From the NCBI RefSeq assembly GCF_000975095.1, contig NZ_BBRD01000001.1:2407444-2471443 (forward strand): DNA of 64,000 nucleotides, given 5' to 3'. This stretch comes from Demequina aestuarii (GTDB taxonomy: Bacteria; Actinomycetota; Actinomycetes; Actinomycetales; Demequinaceae). Below the pieces are notes generated by a model that did no database searches, was not told the DNA's origin, and saw nothing but the letters and a program-made list of their open reading frames with translations. This document shows, piece by piece, positions 54,988 to 63,796 of the stretch; position 1 is the first letter of the stretch, and every line of letters starts with the position of its first letter. A program made the translations under genes and the position numbers.

Positions 54988-55986
54988 ATGCCCCTCGCCA
55001 AGTCCGTGAGCGTCCCAGCCCTGCTGGCGCTCGCCGCACTCTCGCTCACCGCCTGCGCCGCGGAGTCCGAGTCCGAGTCCGACGCCGAGAACACCGCCAA
55101 CCCCGCCGCCGAGCAGCAGCAAGCCGAGGTCCCCACCGAGGTGACCGTCACCACCGCCCAGGGCGAGGTGGCCGTGCCATTCCAGCCTGAGCGCGTGGTC
55201 GTCATCGAGCACGGCATCCTCGATACCATCGACGCACTCGGCGCCGGCGAGTCCGTGGCCGCAATCCCCCATCACGCGGTGCCGTCCTACCTGTCGGACT
55301 ACGAGACGTCGACCGAGAACGCCGGCACCCTGTTCGAGCCCGACTACGAGGCCATCAACGCCGTCGAGCCCGACCTGATCATCGTGGGCGGCCGCTCCGC
55401 AGCCACACTGCCCGAGATGGAGGCCATCGCGCCGACGATCGACCTGTCCTTCGACTGGGGCTCCGAGGCGTTCACGTCGACGTTCGAGTCCAACACCCTC
55501 GCGCTCGGCCAGATCTTCGGATCCGAGGACGAGGCCGAGCGCGCTGTCGCCGAAGTCAACGCCACTGCCGAGGCGGTCGCGGCCGACGCGGCTGGTGCGG
55601 GCGAGGGCCTGGTGCTCATGACCAGCGCAGGCGAAGTGTCGGCCTACGGCCCCTCCGCGGAGGGGCGGTTCGACTTCGTGTACAACCTGCTGGGCATCAC
55701 CCCCGCCGTCGACCAGGTCGCCATCGACGAGCACGGAGACGCGATCTCGTTCGAGTTCATCGCGGAGCTGGATCCCGACCTGCTGATCGTGCTCGACCGG
55801 GACGCCGCAATCGGCGAGCCCGGCGACTCCGCGCAGGCCGTGCTCGACAACGACCTCGTCAACGGCACAACCGCCGTGGAGAACGACAAGGTCGCCTATG
55901 TGGACACCGAGAAGTGGTACCTCGCGTTCGGCGGGCTCACCTCCGTGACGTCCATCCTCGACGAGGTCGGCGCGCTGGTCGGCTGA
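54988..55986 (+). CDS. Siderophore-binding lipoprotein (FatB/YclQ-like)
   Basis: The 332-residue extracytoplasmic ligand-binding protein has lipobox LTAC (lipidated Cys23), an acidic linker, and a type III periplasmic-binding domain (FQPERVVVIEHGILDTIDAL, NAVEPDLIIVGGRSA, ELDPDLLIVLDRDAAI). The family binds catecholate or carboxylate siderophores such as petrobactin. GGAG lies 5-8 nt before the ATG. It is the first gene of a complete four-gene importer behind an iron-box-like palindrome. Confidence 0.93.
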   Translation: MPLAKSVSVPALLALAALSLTACAAESESESDAENTANPAAEQQQAEVPTEVTVTTAQGEVAVPFQPERVVVIEHGILDTIDALGAGESVAAIPHHAVPSYLSDYETSTENAGTLFEPDYEAINAVEPDLIIVGGRSAATLPEMEAIAPTIDLSFDWGSEAFTSTFESNTLALGQIFGSEDEAERAVAEVNATAEAVAADAAGAGEGLVLMTSAGEVSAYGPSAEGRFDFVYNLLGITPAVDQVAIDEHGDAISFEFIAELDPDLLIVLDRDAAIGEPGDSAQAVLDNDLVNGTTAVENDKVAYVDTEKWYLAFGGLTSVTSILDEVGALVG

Positions 55987-55990
55987 CCCC

Positions 55991-56977
55991 GTGACGCGTC
56001 CTCGCACCACGATCACGGCCGTCGCCCCCTGGGCGGCGGCCGTGATCGCGCTCGTGCTCACGGTGACATCTCTGTTCGTCGGCGTCGCCGAGATCGACCT
56101 CGGTTCACTGCTGACCGACCCGGCAGCACGCGAGGTCTTCTTGATCAGCCGCTTTCCACGCACCGCTGCCGTGATCCTGGCCGGTTCCGCCATGGCGATC
56201 GCGGGCCTGATCATGCAGCACCTCACGCGCAACCGGTTCGTGGCGCCGACGACCGCGGGCACCATCGATGCCGCAGGGCTGGGCCTGCTGACGGCCACGA
56301 TCCTGTTCGCCGGCGCCTCGGTCATGTCCAAGATCCTGCTGGCGATGGTCTTCGCCCTGGCGGGCACGGCGCTGTTTCTCGTGCTCATCCAGCGCATCCA
56401 GTTCAAGGACGTGATCTTCGTACCGCTGGTGGGCCTGGTGCTCGGCGGCGTACTCCGCGCCATCAGCGAGTTCTTCGCCTACCGCGCCAATCTCACCCAG
56501 ACGCTCGAGGTGTGGATGAACGGCGACTTCTCCGGGGTGATTCAAGGCCGCTACGAGACGCTGTGGTTCGCGGGCGGGGTCGCACTGCTGGCCTACCTCT
56601 TCGCCAACCGCCTGACGGCCGCTGGCATGGGCCGGGACTTCGCCACCAACATCGGCGTCAACTACCGGCTCGCCCTTGCCGGTGGGCTCACCATCGCCGC
56701 CCTCGTCACCGCAGTGGTGATCGTCACGGTGGGCGCGATCCCGTTCCTTGGGCTCATCGTCCCCAATGTCGTCACCATGATGATGGGCGACAACCTCCGC
56801 CGCGCGCTGCCCACCACCGCCCTCGCCGGGGCCGCCATGGTGCTGGCGTGCGACATCCTGGGTCGCTGGCTGATCTTCCCCTATGAGATCGCGGTCGGCA
56901 CCATCGTGGGCGTCCTCGGCTCCGCCATCTTCCTCGTCATCCTGATGCGCAAAGGGAACCGCTATGCCCACGCCTGA
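55991..56977 (+). CDS. Iron-siderophore ABC permease (FatD/YclN-like)
   Basis: The 328-residue, BtuC-type permease has about 9-10 spans. Family sequences are FLISRFPRTAAVILAGSAMA, GLIMQHLTRNRFVAPTTAGT and the cytoplasmic coupling region VGAIPFLGLIVPNVV. It starts at a GTG 4 nt after the binding-protein stop. It forms a heterodimeric channel with the next gene product. Confidence 0.93.
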   Translation: MTRPRTTITAVAPWAAAVIALVLTVTSLFVGVAEIDLGSLLTDPAAREVFLISRFPRTAAVILAGSAMAIAGLIMQHLTRNRFVAPTTAGTIDAAGLGLLTATILFAGASVMSKILLAMVFALAGTALFLVLIQRIQFKDVIFVPLVGLVLGGVLRAISEFFAYRANLTQTLEVWMNGDFSGVIQGRYETLWFAGGVALLAYLFANRLTAAGMGRDFATNIGVNYRLALAGGLTIAALVTAVVIVTVGAIPFLGLIVPNVVTMMMGDNLRRALPTTALAGAAMVLACDILGRWLIFPYEIAVGTIVGVLGSAIFLVILMRKGNRYAHA

Positions 56978-58037
56978 CGCCCCCGCTGCCCCCGCGACGC
57001 CCCCATCGCGTGCGCATCGGACGGCCGGTCGTGCCGCCGCGCAGCCCGCACGCGACATGGCGAACTCACCCGCACATCAGCCGCGCGACCGCCGACTCGC
57101 CCTGCTGTTCGCTGGCCTCGGCGCGCTGCTCGCCTGCGCCGCCGCGCTGTTCCTGACGTGGGGCGTGGATGGCCACTGGGACTTCGCCCTGCCCCGACGG
57201 CTCGAACAGCTGGCCGCGCTGGTGGTCGTGGGCACCGCGATCGCCGTCAGCACCGTCGTGTTCCAGACGCTCACTCAGAACCGGATCCTCACGCCGTCGA
57301 TCATGGGCTTCGACGCTCTCTATGTGCTGGTGACCACGGCGCTGGTCTTCGTCTTGGGTTCCGCTGCAGCCGAGGCCATCCCTCCGCTCGCCATGTTCGC
57401 CGTCAACACCGCACTCATGATGGGCGGGGCCACGCTGCTCTACCGGTGGGTGCTGGGCGACGGCACGCGCGGGCTGTACACCCTCGTCCTCGTGGGGGTC
57501 GTGGCAGGCACACTCTTCTCGTCGCTGTCCTCGTTCATGTTCCGTGTCATGGATCCGAACGAGTTCGACACGCTCATGGACCAGCTGTTCGCCTCCTTCA
57601 ATGCGATCGACACCACCTTGCTGGGCATCGCGGCGGTGCTGCTGGGAGCGGGCATCATCGCCACATACGTCCTGGCCCCGAGGCTGGACGTGCTGACACT
57701 GGGCCGCGAACGCGCAATCGCGCTGGGACTCGAACATCAGCGCACAGTGACCGTGCTGCTGGTGATCGTCGCGGGGCTGGTGGCAGTCTCGACCGCTCTC
57801 GTCGGCCCCATCACCTTCCTGGGGCTGCTCGTGGCGAACCTCGGGTATCAGCTCACTCGCAGCCATCGACATGTGGTGACGCTCACGGCCGCCGCGCTGA
57901 TCGCCGTGGTCGCCCTCGTGCTGGGACAGGCGATCCTCCAGCACGTCCTGCACTTCGCCGGCACGCTTGGCTCCCTCATCAATCTCGTGGGCGGCGTCTA
58001 CTTCATCGCCCTGCTCATCAAGGAGGCGCGCGCATGA
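56964..58037 (+). CDS. Iron-siderophore ABC permease (FatC/YclO-like)
   Basis: The 357-residue BtuC-type permease has an unusual hydrophilic Ala/Pro-rich N-terminus of about 45 residues. An internal ATG (Met32, MANSPAHQPRDRRL) is an alternative start. Motifs are FQTLTQNRILTPSIMGFDAL and GPITFLGLLVANLGYQLT. It overlaps the preceding permease gene by 14 bases and the ATPase gene by 4 bases. Confidence 0.92.
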   Translation: MPTPDAPAAPATPPSRAHRTAGRAAAQPARDMANSPAHQPRDRRLALLFAGLGALLACAAALFLTWGVDGHWDFALPRRLEQLAALVVVGTAIAVSTVVFQTLTQNRILTPSIMGFDALYVLVTTALVFVLGSAAAEAIPPLAMFAVNTALMMGGATLLYRWVLGDGTRGLYTLVLVGVVAGTLFSSLSSFMFRVMDPNEFDTLMDQLFASFNAIDTTLLGIAAVLLGAGIIATYVLAPRLDVLTLGRERAIALGLEHQRTVTVLLVIVAGLVAVSTALVGPITFLGLLVANLGYQLTRSHRHVVTLTAAALIAVVALVLGQAILQHVLHFAGTLGSLINLVGGVYFIALLIKEARA

Positions 58038-58792
58038 TCGAGATCGATTCCGTCACCAAGTCCTATGGTCCTCAAGTGGTGGTCGACGACGTCTCGCTCA
58101 CACTGCCCGATGCGGGAGTCACCTCGATCATTGGCCCCAACGGCGCGGGCAAGTCCACGCTGCTGTCCGTGGTGAGCCGCATCCTCGGAGCCGATGCGGG
58201 AGCCGTCTCGGTCGAGGGACTGGACGTGTTCCGCTCGCCGTCCAAGGAGGTTGCCAAGCGCCTCAGCATCCTGCGGCAGGACACCCACATGACGGCCCGC
58301 ATCACCGTGCGAGAACTGGTGGAGTTCGGGAGGTTCCCGCACTCGCACGGGCGTCTCACGCCCGCATGCCACGCGGCGGTCGCCGAGGCGCTGGACTACT
58401 GCGACCTGGGCGATCTCACTGAGAGGCCCATTCACGAGCTCTCCGGGGGCCAGCGGCAGCGCGCCTGCGTCGCGATGGTGCTGGCGCAGGACACGCGCTA
58501 CGTCCTGCTCGACGAGCCGCTCAACAACCTGGACATGGTGCATGCGACCGGCCTCATGCGGCTGCTTCGCGGGCTCGCCGACCATCAGGGCAAGTCCGTC
58601 GTGATGGTGCTTCACGACGTCAACTACGCGAGCGCGTACTCCGACCGCATCATCGCGATGCGAGACGGTGCGGTGGTGCAGGACGGGCCGCCGGAGTCTG
58701 TCATCACGGAACACGCGCTCGAGGACGTGTACGGCATGACCTTCCGGGTGCACGCCGTGGACGGGGACAGGATTGCCGCGTATTACCGCTAA
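58034..58792 (+). CDS. Iron-siderophore ABC ATPase (FatE/YclP-like)
   Basis: The 252-residue protein has Walker A GPNGAGKST (about 34-42), signature ELSGGQRQR, Walker B VLLDEPLNNLD, and the switch His in VLHDVNYA. The preceding gene's stop overlaps the ATG. It completes the importer: binding protein, two permeases and ATPase, all co-oriented and overlapping. Confidence 0.95.
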   Translation: MIEIDSVTKSYGPQVVVDDVSLTLPDAGVTSIIGPNGAGKSTLLSVVSRILGADAGAVSVEGLDVFRSPSKEVAKRLSILRQDTHMTARITVRELVEFGRFPHSHGRLTPACHAAVAEALDYCDLGDLTERPIHELSGGQRQRACVAMVLAQDTRYVLLDEPLNNLDMVHATGLMRLLRGLADHQGKSVVMVLHDVNYASAYSDRIIAMRDGAVVQDGPPESVITEHALEDVYGMTFRVHAVDGDRIAAYYR

Positions 58793-58921
58793 GGGTCACC
58801 TTTCTCTCACGGTCGCGTTTCGTAAATGATTGCGTCACCCATTGGTTGCTTTATTTAATGTCGTGCATGTGCTGCATTCTTGGCGTATTGTGACGGGCAA
58901 CGGATCCACCAAGGAGGAGCC

Positions 58922-59224
58922 ATGCCCACCATGATCGGACTGCCCATCGTCTCGTCCTGCTCGGTCGAGACCTGCGGATACAACCACGACGGCTGCCACG
59001 CCTCGGCCATCTCCGTCGGAGCGCCGCGCGGCAACGAGAACTCCGCGTGCAACACCTTCGCGGTCACCGACACCAAGGGCGGCAGCGCCGACGTCGCCGC
59101 CGTGGGCGCGTGCTCTCGCACGGACTGCGCGCACAACGCGGACCTCAGCTGCACCGCCGAGGCCATCGAGGTCGGCGCATCGTTCGACGAGGCCGACTGC
59201 CTCACCTTCTCCGCTCGCGCCTGA
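58922..59224 (+). CDS. Cys-rich protein with two DUF1540 repeats
   Basis: The 100-residue protein is made of two similar Cys-containing units: SCSVETCGYNHDGCHASAIS with a later Cys, and ACSRTDCAHNADLSCTAEAI with a later Cys (four Cys each). Spacing suggests each unit binds one metal ion. The ribosome site AAGGAGG is strong. The upstream 129 nt are unusually AT-rich (TTGCTTTATTTAATG), with a promoter-like TTCTTGGCGTATTGT near 58880-58895. Function is unknown; metal or redox stress is a guess from the Cys content. Confidence 0.85.
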   Translation: MPTMIGLPIVSSCSVETCGYNHDGCHASAISVGAPRGNENSACNTFAVTDTKGGSADVAAVGACSRTDCAHNADLSCTAEAIEVGASFDEADCLTFSARA

Positions 59225-59304
59225 CGGTCGGCCGGGGAGCCAGCCCCGCATCGGCCGGGCAGACACGACATCCACGCGACACACCCTCGTGCCACACTGA
59301 CGCG

Positions 59305-60093
59305 GTGACCGCCTCTTCGTCGCCCTCCCCCGACCCACGGACGCGCGGGTTCCTGCGCATCGGCGCCCAGCAGTGGCGGGACATCTGGGCGGGGATCCGC
59401 GCGATCGCGCCGCTGATGCCGGGTGCCGTCGTCTTCGGTATGGCATTCGGAGCGCTCATCCAGGTCGTGGGACTGCCCGGGTGGATGGCCCCCTACGCGA
59501 GTTCGACCGTGACCGCAGGCGCCAGCCAGATCGCGATCGTCGAGGCGCTGCGGCAGGGCGCCCCGGCCATCATCGCCATCGTCACGGCGCTGGTCATCAA
59601 CGCTCGGCTCGCGCTGTACTCGGCGGCGCTCGCCCCGGTGTTCTCCGCCTTCCCTCTACGCTGGCGCCTGGGGTTGGCGTACCTGATGACGGACCAGTCT
59701 GCAGCGGTGTCGGTGCTGACGGCCGGCGCCTGGCCCGATCCGGTGCGGCGCCGGTGGTTCATCCTCGGCGTCTCCGGACCGTTCGTGGTGGTGTGGATCC
59801 TGGGCACGGCTGCCGGCGTGGTGCTGGGGCCCGTGATCCCTGAGTCGTGGCAGATCGGCTTCATCGTGCCGCTGATGTTCATCGCAGTGCTGGTGCCGGC
59901 GCTGAGGACCTGGCCCGCAGTCGCGGCGACGGGCATCTCGATCACCGTGGTGCTGGCGCTCAAGGATGTGCCGTACGGACTGAACGTGCTGATCGGCGCG
60001 CTGGCGGGCATCGGCCTGGGGGCGCTGGTGCCCGAACGCCGCCGCGACCCCACCGCAGGCGAGTCCGAGACCCCACCGGAGGCCCTGCCATGA
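59305..60093 (+). CDS. azlC: AzlC-family branched-chain amino acid exporter subunit
   Basis: The 262-residue protein has about 7 spans. Family sequences are APLMPGAVVFGMAFGAL, ASSTVTAGASQIAIVEAL, NARLALYSAALAP and LMTDQSAAV. It forms a two-component exporter of branched-chain amino acids or related compounds with AzlD. The GTG start at 59305 follows CACACT with a 6-nt gap, a leaderless-type promoter. The stop overlaps the azlD start (ATGA). Confidence 0.92.
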   Translation: MTASSSPSPDPRTRGFLRIGAQQWRDIWAGIRAIAPLMPGAVVFGMAFGALIQVVGLPGWMAPYASSTVTAGASQIAIVEALRQGAPAIIAIVTALVINARLALYSAALAPVFSAFPLRWRLGLAYLMTDQSAAVSVLTAGAWPDPVRRRWFILGVSGPFVVVWILGTAAGVVLGPVIPESWQIGFIVPLMFIAVLVPALRTWPAVAATGISITVVLALKDVPYGLNVLIGALAGIGLGALVPERRRDPTAGESETPPEALP

Positions 60094-60407
60094 TGACCGC
60101 CTTCATCGTCTTCACCCTCGCCGCGATCGGCACCTACGCGATCCGCATCTCGGGCATCGTGCTGCTGGGCGGTGACCGCGAGCTGCCACCTCGCGTGGGC
60201 AAGGCCTTGTCACTCGTCGCCCCGGCGGCGATGGCCGCCATCGTCGCGAACGCCCTGTTCCTCGACCAGACGGAATGGCGAGGGTTCGGGGCATGGCACC
60301 TCGCGGCGCTGGTCGCGGTGGGCGTCGCACTGTGGAAACGCTCCATGGGTTGGACGCTGCTCACCGGTGCTGCCGCGTTCGCGGCGCTCCTGCTTGCCGG
60401 GCTCTAG
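60090..60407 (+). CDS. azlD: AzlD-family branched-chain amino acid exporter subunit
   Basis: The 105-residue protein has about four spans, with GTYAIRISGIVLLG near the N-terminus and a VGKALSLVAPAAMAAIVANA core. It is the small partner of AzlC, translationally coupled by a 4-base overlap. The 78-nt gap to the next convergent gene has no clear terminator. Confidence 0.9.
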   Translation: MMTAFIVFTLAAIGTYAIRISGIVLLGGDRELPPRVGKALSLVAPAAMAAIVANALFLDQTEWRGFGAWHLAALVAVGVALWKRSMGWTLLTGAAAFAALLLAGL

Positions 60408-60484
60408 CCGAGCCGACGTCCCAGCAGTCGCTGAGTGCCCACATCGAGCCCGCGTGAGCGCTCGGGCGCTCCTGAGGCGCGGGT

Positions 60485-61069
60485 TCAGTGCAAGGCCGCG
60501 TCCGGCTCGGAGCGCCGATGCGCCAGAAACCTCACCGCCAGGCCAGCGCGGGTAGGCGCACAGCAGAAGAGCCCGGCCCGCGCATCGGCCGTGGGAGACA
60601 GCGGTGCGACCCGCACCAGGCGCCAGGGCTCCTCGTCGGCGCGGGCACGGATGGTCACGGCGTCACCGTCTCGCGACGCGCGGACCGTGACGGCGCGCCC
60701 CACCCACTCGGGCACCGGCGCGACCGACCAGTCCGACACTCCATGGGTCACGACGGCACCCACCTGGGCGACGCCGTCGGACACCTCGACGCCGGCCTTG
60801 ATCCACGTGGTCTCGTCGACCCGGATCATGACGCCCGCCTGGTCGAACTGTTCCTTGTAGTCGAGAACGAACGTCACCTCGACAGCCTCACGCGGGCCCA
60901 GCGGAGCGAGCAGCGCATGGGCGTCGTCGTGGACGAACCCATAGGACGTGGTGCGCCACGCATCGGATTCTTCGCGGGCCTCGACCAGCAGCTCGCCGCC
61001 CGCGGTCCACTCCGCGCGGACCGGCTTCGCGGTCCACTCGCCATCTCGCACCAACGCGTGAAGATCCAT
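60485..61069 (-). CDS. DUF1349 domain protein (concanavalin-like fold)
   Basis: The 194-residue protein shows the DUF1349 pattern: FVLDYKEQFDQAGVMIRVDE, TTWIKAGVEVSDG, GAVVTHGVSDWSVAP and ARADEEPWRLVRVAPL. The fold is a lectin/glucanase-like beta-sandwich; biochemical function is not established. There is no signal peptide, so it is cytoplasmic. TAGCCT ends 6 nt before the ATG at 61069. Confidence 0.88.
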   Translation of the reverse strand: MDLHALVRDGEWTAKPVRAEWTAGGELLVEAREESDAWRTTSYGFVHDDAHALLAPLGPREAVEVTFVLDYKEQFDQAGVMIRVDETTWIKAGVEVSDGVAQVGAVVTHGVSDWSVAPVPEWVGRAVTVRASRDGDAVTIRARADEEPWRLVRVAPLSPTADARAGLFCCAPTRAGLAVRFLAHRRSEPDAALH

Positions 61070-61092
61070 GCCGTCAGGCTACGTCGCCGCCT

Positions 61093-61149
61093 GAGTGCAG
61101 CGAAGCGGGCCTCCCTGTGGGGGAAGGCCCGCTCTGAGACGCTGCACTC
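61093..61149 (-). terminator. Large two-part hairpin terminator
   Basis: Outer arms GAGTGCAGCG / CGCTGCACTC (10 bp) enclose an inner stem GCGGGCCT / AGGCCCGC (8 bp). It lies 16 nt past the stop of the small gene at 61166-61429 and upstream of the DUF1349 promoter. Confidence 0.8.
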
Positions 61150-61165
61150 ACTTACGGGGCGGCGG

Positions 61166-61429
61166 CTACGACCGGTTCATGCCCTGGCTGCGCTGCTGCT
61201 TGTGCATCTGCGATGCGGGCGGCTGCTTGGCGTCGGGGTTCTGGTTGCCGCCCTTGGCGATCTCGCCCTCAGCGGAGACAGGATCCTTGGACGGTGACTG
61301 CAGGTCCGGACCGCCAGCCTGGGGCGGGCGGTGGCTCGCGGCGTTGTCCACCGCGATGGGCTTGTCCTGATCCGTCTTGCTCGCGTCGTCGCGCGGCTTG
61401 TCCGGGTCGTGGTTCGCGTGATCGGTCAT
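61166..61429 (-). CDS. Small hydrophilic protein of unknown function
   Basis: The 87-residue protein is strongly charged and disordered: DPDKPRDDASKTDQDKPIAV at the N-terminal side, Gln/Asn/Pro-rich to the end, no hydrophobic core. The composition resembles stress-related or DNA-associated small proteins, but no family is recognised. A ribosome site (GAAGGGAG) precedes the ATG at 61429 and a large terminator follows, which supports real expression. Confidence 0.7.
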   Translation of the reverse strand: MTDHANHDPDKPRDDASKTDQDKPIAVDNAASHRPPQAGGPDLQSPSKDPVSAEGEIAKGGNQNPDAKQPPASQMHKQQRSQGMNRS

Positions 61430-61547
61430 GATCGTCGCTCCCTTCCTGGGGTTGCCTTCGGCAAGGACAACGCATGTGCGGGCGCGATCCATCCATCGGG
61501 GTGCGGCCACCACTGCCGTGCGCCGCAACGGTGCTAGCGTCGCGAGC

Positions 61548-62564
61548 ATGAGCGAGGCCGATGCGACGGGCGCCCCCACAGTCGCGCGGGACGTCGGGAG
61601 CACGACCCCGCTCGACACCGGTCCTCCAGCCGCTCACCCCTCCATCTCCGTCGAGACGGTCCACGCCCTGCTTGCCTCACAGATGCCGCACCTCGCCACG
61701 CATCCCATCGGCGAACGGTTCGACGGCTGGGACATGGCGATGTACCGCCTGGGAGACGCTCTGGCGGTACGGCTCCCCCGCGTGGAGACGGCCGTCGAGT
61801 CGCTCGCGCGCGAGACGCGGTGGACGGCGGCGCTCTCCCCTGGGTGGTCGTTCGCGTACCCGCACGTGATCCAGACGGGTGCGCCCGGGGAGGGGTATCC
61901 GTGGCCGTGGGCCGTGGTCACGTGGGTGCCCGGCACTACGGCCGATGCGTCCCCATTGGGCGCCGCGGCCGGCGCCCCGGTGGGGCGTGCGATCGCGGAG
62001 ATTCACGGGCCGGCCGATGCGGGGGCGGGCTCGTCCCATGGCTATGCCCGACCTCTGGTCGAGAGGGCATGGTTCAACCCTGAGCAGTCTCTCGCCCTCA
62101 CCGAACGCACCGCCGAGGTGATGTGGGCGCTCGGCCGGGTCGAGGCAGGCGACGGCGGCCCCGACGGGGCGCGCGTCGATCCCGCAGCTGCGCGGGCGAT
62201 GTGGGAGCGCGCGCTGGACGCACCGTCGCCTGCCGACCAGGTGTGGTCGCACGCGGACCTGCACGGGTCCAACCTGTTGAGCGACCAGGGCGACTTCGCG
62301 GGCATCATCGACTGGGGCAAGATCGCACGCGGCGACCGAGCGGTGGACCTGGCGTTCCTCTACACGGCGTTGCCGCGCGCCGGAGTCGGGGCGGCGGTGG
62401 CGGCCTACCGCGAGGCCACGGGCGTGGACGACGCCGGACTCGACGCGCGACTGCTCGGCATCGCCCTGCACAAGTGCCTGGTGTGGGCCACCCTCGACCG
62501 GCCGCTCAACGTGGCGATGGCGTGGCGCGGGCTGCGCGAGCTGGGCGTGTCCGCACCCGCGTAG
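61548..62564 (+). CDS. Aminoglycoside phosphotransferase-fold kinase
   Basis: The 338-residue protein has kinase-like motifs: YRLGDALAVRLPR (nucleotide-binding Lys position replaced by Arg), a Brenner motif HADLHGSNLL, and IDWGKIARGDRAVDLAF with the metal-binding Asp. Members phosphorylate small molecules such as aminoglycosides, macrolides or sugars; resistance should not be assumed. The ATG at 61548 follows TAGCGT with a 7-nt gap. It ends 12 nt before tRNA-Lys. Confidence 0.85.
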   Translation: MSEADATGAPTVARDVGSTTPLDTGPPAAHPSISVETVHALLASQMPHLATHPIGERFDGWDMAMYRLGDALAVRLPRVETAVESLARETRWTAALSPGWSFAYPHVIQTGAPGEGYPWPWAVVTWVPGTTADASPLGAAAGAPVGRAIAEIHGPADAGAGSSHGYARPLVERAWFNPEQSLALTERTAEVMWALGRVEAGDGGPDGARVDPAAARAMWERALDAPSPADQVWSHADLHGSNLLSDQGDFAGIIDWGKIARGDRAVDLAFLYTALPRAGVGAAVAAYREATGVDDAGLDARLLGIALHKCLVWATLDRPLNVAMAWRGLRELGVSAPA

Positions 62565-62576
62565 GATTCTGGGGCG

Positions 62577-63282
<706 letters not shown>

Positions 63283-63301
63283 GTCTTCGGCACAGTGAGG
63301 T

Positions 63302-63436
63302 GGCATCAGGTCCAACCTGCCCAGTCGGGCGGCTTGGACGGATATTGCCGTGTACAAGCCCGACACGTCCTGGTTCCATGACGACTCGTGCACGGTCAAC
63401 GCGACTGAGAACTCGCCACTCGCTCGCGGCTCCTAA
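63302..63436 (+). pseudogene. Possible C-terminal gene fragment
   Basis: A 44-codon open stretch ends in TAA with protein-like composition (DIAVYKPDTSWFHDDSCTVN, then ATENSPLARGS) and no start of its own. It is probably the tail of a gene broken by the insertion sequence. Its last bases overlap the end of the convergent gene at 63433. Confidence 0.3.
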
Positions 63437-63792
63437 TCAGTGACGGATCCGTTGAGGTGGCGCATGAGCCCTGCGGCGATGTCTGGCACCGACCGAGACT
63501 GGAGCCGCAGCCCCAGTTCCAGTGCACGCAGGCTCAGGAGACCAGCGAGCTCCTCTTCTTCGTCTGACGAGACGGGACGCAGGAGCACGGAAGCCTGCCA
63601 CGGTCGGCTGTCCTCGCTTGAGATGGTGACTGCTTGCACTTCTTCGGCCTGCACGACCAAGAAGATTCTGTTCGACTGGATGTCGTAGCCTTCGAGGTCG
63701 TCTAGGGCGCGTTTGATCGACGGGTACCCCAGCACCTCATGATCCGTGAGATCGACCAGAATTACCTCGACGTGGCGGCCGTTACGTGGCAT
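63433..63792 (-). CDS. Acidic small protein, candidate immunity protein
   Basis: The 119-residue protein starts at the ATG at 63792, with a strong ribosome site (AGGAGGT, 6 nt upstream). It is acidic (DLTDHEVLGYPSIKRALDDL, SSDEEEELAGLL) and soluble. No family is recognised. The stop of the upstream frame overlaps its ribosome site, so the two are co-transcribed. Small size, acidity and position directly after a toxin-like C-terminus fit an immunity protein; this is inference. Confidence 0.6.
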   Translation of the reverse strand: MPRNGRHVEVILVDLTDHEVLGYPSIKRALDDLEGYDIQSNRIFLVVQAEEVQAVTISSEDSRPWQASVLLRPVSSDEEEELAGLLSLRALELGLRLQSRSVPDIAAGLMRHLNGSVTD

Positions 63793-63796
63793 ACGA

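Noticed and set aside
54754..56463. Minus-strand frame of about 570 codons.
   Set aside because: It is antisense to the siderophore-binding protein and first permease genes and has no coding features of its own.
61548..62564. Antibiotic-resistance aminoglycoside phosphotransferase.
   Set aside because: The fold is right but these kinases act on many small molecules; nothing nearby suggests resistance, so no resistance call is made.
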